From Narthecium ossifragum (taxonomy: Eukaryota; Streptophyta; Magnoliopsida; Dioscoreales; Nartheciaceae): DNA of 64,000 bases. The notes under the pieces are model-generated. The model was not told the DNA's origin. It ran no database searches and worked only from the letters and a program-made list of their open reading frames with translations. A program made the translations under genes and the position numbers. This document shows positions 58,546 to 64,000 of the stretch, piece after piece. How positions within the stretch are numbered: position 1 is the stretch's first letter; the number at the start of each line of letters is the position of its first letter. The DNA lies in the NCBI GenBank assembly GCA_963920575.1, contig OY986966.1:25821717-25885716 (forward strand), read 5' to 3'.

Positions 58546-59922
58546 CTAGTTTTGTCCGTCACGCGAACAATCCTCTGGCACAAATGACAACTCCATTCTT
58601 CTAATATCATATACGAACCGAGTGTTGAATTGTTGATACGCCCCTAAAACCGTCAATGACGGATTAGGCTTCATCATCAAGCAGAACAAGTGCTGGCTCT
58701 TGTTAATCATGAACACTTCTTGTGCTCTGATGTGAAGCGTTGCCCCATCAAGATGAAGTGCCATACTAGGAAGGTATTGCTCGAATCCGTTCGGCATTTG
58801 GTAGCAGAGATCGAGTTCGAGCTCCGGTTTACGGATCGGCTTGAGATTTAAGATGTTGAAATAATATGCCATTGCGTCCCTGACGATATTGTAGGCTGGG
58901 CTGATCATGAACGTTACTGACGCGCCTGAGTCAATGATGACGCCACCACTTTGGTCGGGCTTACGTGCAAAGATATTCGGCGGAATGCGGAGGTCTTGGC
59001 CGTCGAGGCTTATGCCGTCCAATTTGAGCCAATAATTGGGAAAGCCAGGATAATCTAAGAATCGAGTTCTCTGCAACTGCCCTCGGATTCTTATATCAGA
59101 GCCAAAGCGTAAGAAGCCGGACACCGCAGTTCTCGGCGTGAAAAAACAATAGGAAAATCGACCGTCCCCGGTGCGTTCCGCCATCAGATTCGCAAAGGAC
59201 ATACTGCCACGATTCAGCCCCAGCAAGCCGGCTGCCTGGCCGGGAGAAGGGACGCCGATTCTGTCACTCTTATGAGTGCAGCCGAATGGCACATCTTTCA
59301 TGGTCTCCGATTGTCCGCTCAATGATCGGAAAGTGAAGGTTTCCTTTGAGAGGGTGCCTGTTACGGTGGTTCGTCTAATGGGGGCGGAGCCGTAGACAAT
59401 TTTGTAGGCACATTTGTTATGGACGCATTGGAATGGACGCACACAAAGGGGATCACTGCAAGGGACATGACGATACGAGGGCGACAACATGGGTTCAAAG
59501 AGGGGCACACTCTCCGAGAACTTCGGGTTACAAGGTTTACATTGTACCCATGTTAAGTAGCTGCCGGTGTCCAATATGAGGTTGTGTGCCTTCAGTCCAT
59601 GGTCGGTGCCGATGCTAAGAGACACTATATAGGTCATCTTCACACTCGGAAACACCGGAGGTCGTATCTCCGCAGTGTGAACTATGGAGGTCGGCAACTG
59701 TAATGAATCGATGTAAGATTTGGATGATTCAACGAACATATAAAGGAGTTCATTGTCAGTGAGATTTCCTAGGGAACTAAAGTGGCTATGGAAGAGCTTT
59801 AAGCTGAGGCTGCCTTCGGTGGTGTTGGTGGCTATGGTGGAGACAGGGAAGACCATGGTGAGGATGAAGAGAAACATGGTGGCGATGATCACTTGAGATA
59901 GTGGTTGATTAATCTTTGCCAT
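58546..59922 (-). CDS. Aspartic protease copy 5 (A1, nepenthesin-like), intact frame
   Basis: 458 residues from MAKINQPLSQ (59920-59922). Signal segment (VIIATMFLFILTMVFPV), propeptide with the extra QLPTSIVHTAEIRPPVFP stretch also seen in copy 3, first catalytic motif LILDTGSYLTW (D118), flap segment KIVYG, second motif IIDSGASVTFM (D331; DSGA where copies 1 and 2 have DSGT, a substitution found in other aspartic proteases). Cysteine pattern as in copy 2. Intronless and undamaged. The promoter, however, has lost about 58 bp relative to copy 3, from GGTGTAC to the CTATACACTG block, which removes the TATA region. It may therefore be silent or use another start. A 247-bp insertion sits in its 3' flank. 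Confidence 0.9.
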   Translation of the reverse strand: MAKINQPLSQVIIATMFLFILTMVFPVSTIATNTTEGSLSLKLFHSHFSSLGNLTDNELLYMFVESSKSYIDSLQLPTSIVHTAEIRPPVFPSVKMTYIVSLSIGTDHGLKAHNLILDTGSYLTWVQCKPCNPKFSESVPLFEPMLSPSYRHVPCSDPLCVRPFQCVHNKCAYKIVYGSAPIRRTTVTGTLSKETFTFRSLSGQSETMKDVPFGCTHKSDRIGVPSPGQAAGLLGLNRGSMSFANLMAERTGDGRFSYCFFTPRTAVSGFLRFGSDIRIRGQLQRTRFLDYPGFPNYWLKLDGISLDGQDLRIPPNIFARKPDQSGGVIIDSGASVTFMISPAYNIVRDAMAYYFNILNLKPIRKPELELDLCYQMPNGFEQYLPSMALHLDGATLHIRAQEVFMINKSQHLFCLMMKPNPSLTVLGAYQQFNTRFVYDIRRMELSFVPEDCSRDGQN

Positions 59923-59934
59923 TGCGCTGCGTTG

Positions 59935-60004
59935 AACAAAGGTGTACAATGTCTTAAAATCTATACACTGCATGGATTTTACATAGCTGAGGTATTACCG
60001 AATC
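59935..60004 (-). promoter_or_regulatory. Deleted promoter of protease copy 5
   Basis: GGTGTAC joins directly to AATGTCTTAAAATCTATACACTG; in copy 3 the same two blocks are separated by 58 bp containing GGGACCATATACAAGG. No other TATA-like string lies at the right distance. Confidence 0.65.
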
Positions 60005-60415
60005 TTGCATGCATGATGCAATGCATGGACGCATGCATTGATACATGAGCGATATGCTGGCTTAACCCGCTTCTCATCATGAAAAAAACAGATGATATCT
60101 TTGCATGCATGCATGTGTGATGTGACACGTCCGGTAGCTTATCTCGTTTCTCATCAGGGAAAAGAAAATGTTATCTTTGCATGCTTACATGCATGCATGT
60201 GATATATACGGTGGCTTATTCCGTTTCTCATCAAGGAAAAAAAGATGATATCTTTGCAAACATGCATGCATGCAAGTGTGACACGTACGGTAGCTTATCC
60301 CGTTTCTAGTCAGGAAAAAGAAATGATATCTTTGCATGCATGCAAGCATGTGATACATCCGGTGGCTTATCCCGTTTCTCATCAGCAAAAAAAGATGATA
60401 TCTTAGCGAGTTTGG
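60005..60415. repeat. RY-rich tandem repeat array D
   Basis: About six units upstream of copy 5 with GATATCTTTGCATGCATG, TGATA(C/T)ATACGGTGGC or GACACGTACGGTAGC, TTATCCCGTTTCTCATC and A-runs. Confidence 0.82.
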
Positions 60416-60429
60416 GCCACCATCTTAAT

Positions 60430-60495
60430 CTAAATTTATACACTGGATTTTAGACAATCGAGATATTACCAAATCTTGCATGCATGCAAATTTGG
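60430..60495 (-). repeat. Orphan promoter-distal segment of a lost protease unit
   Basis: TTATACACTGGATTTTAGACAA and CGAGATATTACCAAATCTTGC match the block that elsewhere lies between each gene's TATA region and its tandem array (copies 1-5), but no protease gene adjoins it. Probably the remnant of one more unit. Confidence 0.6.
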
Positions 60496-61625
60496 CCACG
60501 TGCATTCTCGATCGGTAGAGAATGTGCAACGTAAAATGAGCACCTACGCAAATATTTACCCATCTTGTTTTTCCAGCAAAAGGCCCAAGATCGAGTTGAC
60601 TCGCTACTTGAGAAGGGTGGACTAAGGAACCAATTCCCAATTCTGTCCACATTTTAAAGATAAATGTATGAGTTTTAAAAAATGAAAAAAATAATTGAAA
60701 TGATGTGGCATGCCACGTTAGGAGATGCCACATCAGCGGTATGACATAGGACGCGCGTCTCACCAGCTGATGCTCTCATTTTGAACGTCCTCTCAATTCT
60801 CGATTTAATTTTTTTATTAGGTAAGTTGAAGGACTGACTCGCTAATCAAGATATACATCCTCATTAGAAACCTAAATCTACAATATTTAAAAAAATAAGA
60901 AAATTAATTGGAATGTGTGGAATGCTACGTCTGGTTGGCAGGAAGCTGACAATGTAGAATGGACAAGACACTCACCCAGGAAACTTGAGAGGGCTGCGTT
61001 ACGCGTGTGGCATCGTGGCCAAAACCCAGGAGGCTTGAGAGGTGAGATGGTGGACTTGGGACGTGGGTGCTTGAAGGGTCACAAGACACGAGAGTTGTGA
61101 GCTATTGCAAAGCATCTTCTAGCCTTTTGATCAAGATCTATCTGCTTGAAGGAATCCATACAAAAATCATATAAACTGCAAACTTACACTAATACACCGG
61201 TTGGTGATCAATAATAAAACTCGTAAAAACTCTATATCAGGGTTGTCGAGATCATATATACTAAATTAAGGTTAATACCATTTTAGTCATTTTAGCGCCC
61301 GCCAATACTGTGTCAAAAGTTACTCTAGGCTCCATAACAGCAAAAAATAAGACCATAATATGAAATTTAATGAATTTTGAGGGACTAATATTAACTCAAT
61401 AAATTACTCAATAAATTATTGATATTGTATAATAATGATAGATAGTTTTGAGTTTGCGGCCATGCAAGAGCTAGCGTTCTTTGGGATCCCACACACATTT
61501 GAAGTCTCTTCAAAGTTGAAAGTAAGATAGGGTGAATCCTTTTTTTCTTTTTTTTAAGAGGGGAGTTGAGGCATCCTCACAAAAAGGCATTTTGCATCAT
61601 CTCCTAGGACGGCATCACCGGGAGG
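60496..61625. other. Intergenic, nothing recognised
   Basis: AT-rich DNA with no supported gene. ORFs at 60425-60763 and 60915-61100 have no domain. Confidence 0.35.
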
Positions 61626-62479
61626 GTCCTTCCCAAGGGCGGAGCTATGCTAGAGGCTGAGGTGGGCTGCAGCCCAGGTCAAAATTGGAGGGTTGTTGGT
61701 CAAACTACATATAATCCATGCTTTAGCCCACATTGTCATCAATGAGCCGGCTAGTAAAAGTCAGACATCTCAAACCCGTTGGAGTATTTTAATCCATTAG
61801 TGTATTTATAAACGGTTAGCTTGATACTTTCAACCCGTTAGGTGTGCCAATGACTGCACATATTACATATATCACTTGAACCGAACTGAACTGAATTGTT
61901 GGATTCGGTTTTTTGATATATTTGGTTCGGTTTGGTTTTTTTTGGCTCAAAAATTCAATAATCGGTTCGGTTTTGATTTTTATTTTTAAAATTTAATAAA
62001 TACCGAAAATTTTGAAGTTATATACCTTATTTCGGTTCGGTTTTATATTGTAGAGTAAAAACTATGAATTATTTTGATTTTTTCGATTCAGTTCTGTTTT
62101 TGCATGAATTTGGTTCGGTTCGGTTTTTAAATTAGTGTACCGAATAAATTTTGGTATTTCAGTATTCCATATTTTGGTTCGATATTTACTGAATACTCAC
62201 CTTACTCAAGGACAAAGGAGAAAGAAAACAATTTTCTCATTTTTTAAACCAAGAGAACATGCATCAAAAAGCGAGGATCATGCTCCATCCAATGTTTTTT
62301 AGTAATTGAATTTTTTTTACCAAGTAGCCATTTTCTCATTACAATTTGCAATACTGTTAGAGGTTCTTATGAAGTGCTTTCATCCCATGGGGTAGTTGGC
62401 TAGTGTAGTTTGTCATTTTTCCTTTAGCTTTAGTTAGCCCTAGGTAAAAAAAATTCCTGGCTCCGCCCCTGGTCCTTCC
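61626..62479. mobile_element. hAT-type non-autonomous element with perfect 8-bp TSD
   Basis: GTCCTTCC at 61626-61633 and 62472-62479 flank 61634-62471. Ends: left CAAGGGCGGAGCTA, right in reverse complement CAGGGGCGGAGCCA, good hAT-type TIRs. The interior includes an AT-rich stretch with repeated GGTTCGGTTTT words (61920-62180), probably a second nested repeat. No transposase. Confidence 0.85.
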
Positions 62480-62924
62480 GAAACAAAATCCAAATACTCG
62501 TAGTAACTCATCAGCTTTACAATTTAACCCTCCAGGAATGTATAGCAAATGAAAATCCCTAAATCAAAGACGCAGCCTAAATTCCAGATATTTGCGAAGG
62601 ACCAATCAACAATTATCCTAGATAGGCAATCGTCCCAATAATAAAGGAGCAATCTACAATCATCCACGAAAGACACCAAAAAAAATACTAGATGAAATTG
62701 ATCATTCATTATCACATATGCATGCATGCATAAAGATTCCCCCCATCTTAGTTGCCAAATTCATGAATTCTAAGGACCGTGGAATCCCAGATTCAGTACT
62801 TTTTGCCTTTATTTGTAGCAACTTAGAAAACATGCATGCATATATGAACCATATTGTATGAAGAAGCTAGATTCACTCCTATCTTTGTTGCTGGATTTCA
62901 CAGGTTCACGGCTATCTCGATCTC

Positions 62925-62928
<4 letters not shown>
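62480..62928. promoter_or_regulatory. Upstream region of protease copy 6
   Basis: Non-coding, AT-rich, with some CATGCATGCAT words near 62720 and 62835 but no tandem array like those of copies 1-5. Confidence 0.4.

Positions 62929-62989
<61 letters not shown>
62929..62989. repeat. (TA)n microsatellite in protease 6 promoter
   Basis: About 30 uninterrupted TA units ending 55 bp before the ATG of the plus-strand protease, where a TATA box would be expected. Length is likely to be variable between individuals and error-prone in assembly. Confidence 0.95.
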
Positions 62990-62992
<3 letters not shown>

Positions 62993-63043
62993 CACCTTCA
63001 GCTGCAACCTTCTCCGGAAATCTGTCGATCGATCTCTCAAACA

Positions 63044-64000
63044 ATGGCTCAAACCATCGGTAAACCAGAATTTCAAGTGATGATCACCACAATACTTCTC
63101 TTCAATTTCATGATACTCTTTCAATCCACCGCCATCTCCGCCGCCACCAACCACAGTACTGTCAGCTTCAGGCTCTTCCATAGTTCCTTCTTTTTCTCTC
63201 GAAATCTCACAGACATGGAACTCCTCCATAGTTTCGTTGAATCATCCAAATCCTACGCAGAGTCATTTGAGCAATCAACCTTTGAAGGCAACACCACGGC
63301 AATACGCCCTCCGGTGACTCGGACTCGATTCGCTACTTACTTGGTTTCCTTTAGCCTCGGCACTGGTCGTGGATCGCAACCCTACAACCTCGTCATGGAC
63401 ACCGGAAGCTCCCTCACATGGACACAGTGCGAACCTTGCCATCCAAGATACCCACAGGAAACTCCCCTCTTCGACCCAAACTTATCACCCTCCTATCGCT
63501 TCATCCCTTGCAATGATCCACTCTGTGTGCATCCATACAGGTGTGTCGATGGGAAATGCCATTTTGAGAACAGCTACGGCTTCGGGAGGGTCGTTGTCTC
63601 AGGCACACTCTCCAAGGAGACCTTCACTTTCCGATCATCGAGCCGCCAGTCGACGGAGGCCATCAATGATGTGATATTTGGCTGCACCCATGATAGCAGA
63701 GGCGGTCCCCTTCCTGGCGGAGGCCAGACAGCGGGTTTGTTGGGGCTGGATCGAGCTGGTGTTTCCTTCGCGGCCCAGATGGCTAGACGCACCGGCGACG
63801 GCAGGTTTTCATATTGTTTCACAAGGCCGGGCGTTGCGTCGTCCGGCGACCTACGCTTCGGGGCCGATGTGCGCATCCGTCTCTTGAGACAAACGACCCG
63901 GTTCGTGACTTATCCAGATGTAAGAAACAGAAACAGGTACTGGCTCAAGTTGAAAAGCATAAGCCTCAATGGCCGAGATCTCCACATCGCGTCGAGTACC
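63044..64000 (+). CDS. Aspartic protease copy 6 (A1, nepenthesin-like), 3' cut by window
   Basis: ATG at 63044-63046 opens a frame of 319 codons that runs off the right edge. Signal segment (VMITTILLFNFMILFQSTAIS), propeptide with FVESSKSYAESF, first catalytic motif LVMDTGSSLTWTQC (D119), then CNDPLC, SYGFGR (flap region), DVIFGCTHD, GGGQTAGLLGLDRAG, RRTGDGRFSYCF and YWLKLKSISLNGRDLHIAS. The second catalytic motif lies beyond the window. It shares the whole architecture of copies 1-5 but is clearly more divergent and on the opposite strand. It is probably the older neighbour from which the tandem family split. No damage in the visible part. Confidence 0.9.
   Translation, partial: MAQTIGKPEFQVMITTILLFNFMILFQSTAISAATNHSTVSFRLFHSSFFFSRNLTDMELLHSFVESSKSYAESFEQSTFEGNTTAIRPPVTRTRFATYLVSFSLGTGRGSQPYNLVMDTGSSLTWTQCEPCHPRYPQETPLFDPNLSPSYRFIPCNDPLCVHPYRCVDGKCHFENSYGFGRVVVSGTLSKETFTFRSSSRQSTEAINDVIFGCTHDSRGGPLPGGGQTAGLLGLDRAGVSFAAQMARRTGDGRFSYCFTRPGVASSGDLRFGADVRIRLLRQTTRFVTYPDVRNRNRYWLKLKSISLNGRDLHIASST

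Overview
This window is nuclear DNA of a flowering plant. The genes have spliced exons with plant families (a kinesin-14, a CONSTANS-like B-box/CCT factor, the chloroplast divinyl reductase DVR, CASP-like membrane proteins, nepenthesin-type aspartic proteases) and lie in AT-rich, transposon-dense intergenic DNA. GC-rich 5' coding ends and Tourist-like elements lean towards a monocot, but the species cannot be fixed from the sequence alone. One 200-base N run (14626-14825) shows that this is a scaffolded draft assembly.

Layout. 1-595: 3' part of a SAM-dependent methyltransferase gene. 2693-5520 (-): a ten-exon kinesin-14 gene that needs three GC-AG introns to stay in frame. 6544-8802 (-): a 5'-truncated LINE with a 13-bp target-site duplication (TSD). 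8816-14519: AT-rich DNA with a foldback element, a GC-rich Tourist-like MITE, and a hAT-type MITE between two ~380-bp direct repeats. 15080-17231 (+): a four-exon CONSTANS-like gene. 18002-19275 (-): a CASP-like gene with two mutually compensating frameshifts, with decayed CASP-like relics near 21.4-23.4 kb. 24988-26217 (-): intronless DVR.

27.2-64 kb is a segmental duplication cluster of secreted A1 aspartic protease genes. Five copies lie on the minus strand and a sixth, more divergent copy lies inverted at the right edge. Each unit carries similar 3' flank, gene, promoter block and, upstream, a tandem array of ~60-70-bp repeats rich in CATGCATG (RY-type) motifs. Three of the five minus-strand copies are broken, each by a different lesion: a 7-nt deletion, a tiny LINE-tail insertion and a nonsense codon. 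A fourth has an intact frame but has lost its TATA block. Only the copy at 40158-41507 has both an intact frame and a TATA box.

The most interesting content is gene capture by DNA transposons inside this cluster. A 5.5-kb CACTA element (30512-35995, TSD ACG) carries three consecutive exons, frames and splice sites intact, of a Polycomb EMF2/VRN2-type gene. A 1.2-kb PIF/Harbinger-like element (41894-43104, TSD TTA) carries the 5' half of an ATL-type RING-H2 ubiquitin ligase gene, cut and frameshifted inside the RING. No CRISPR, rRNA or convincing tRNA gene was seen.
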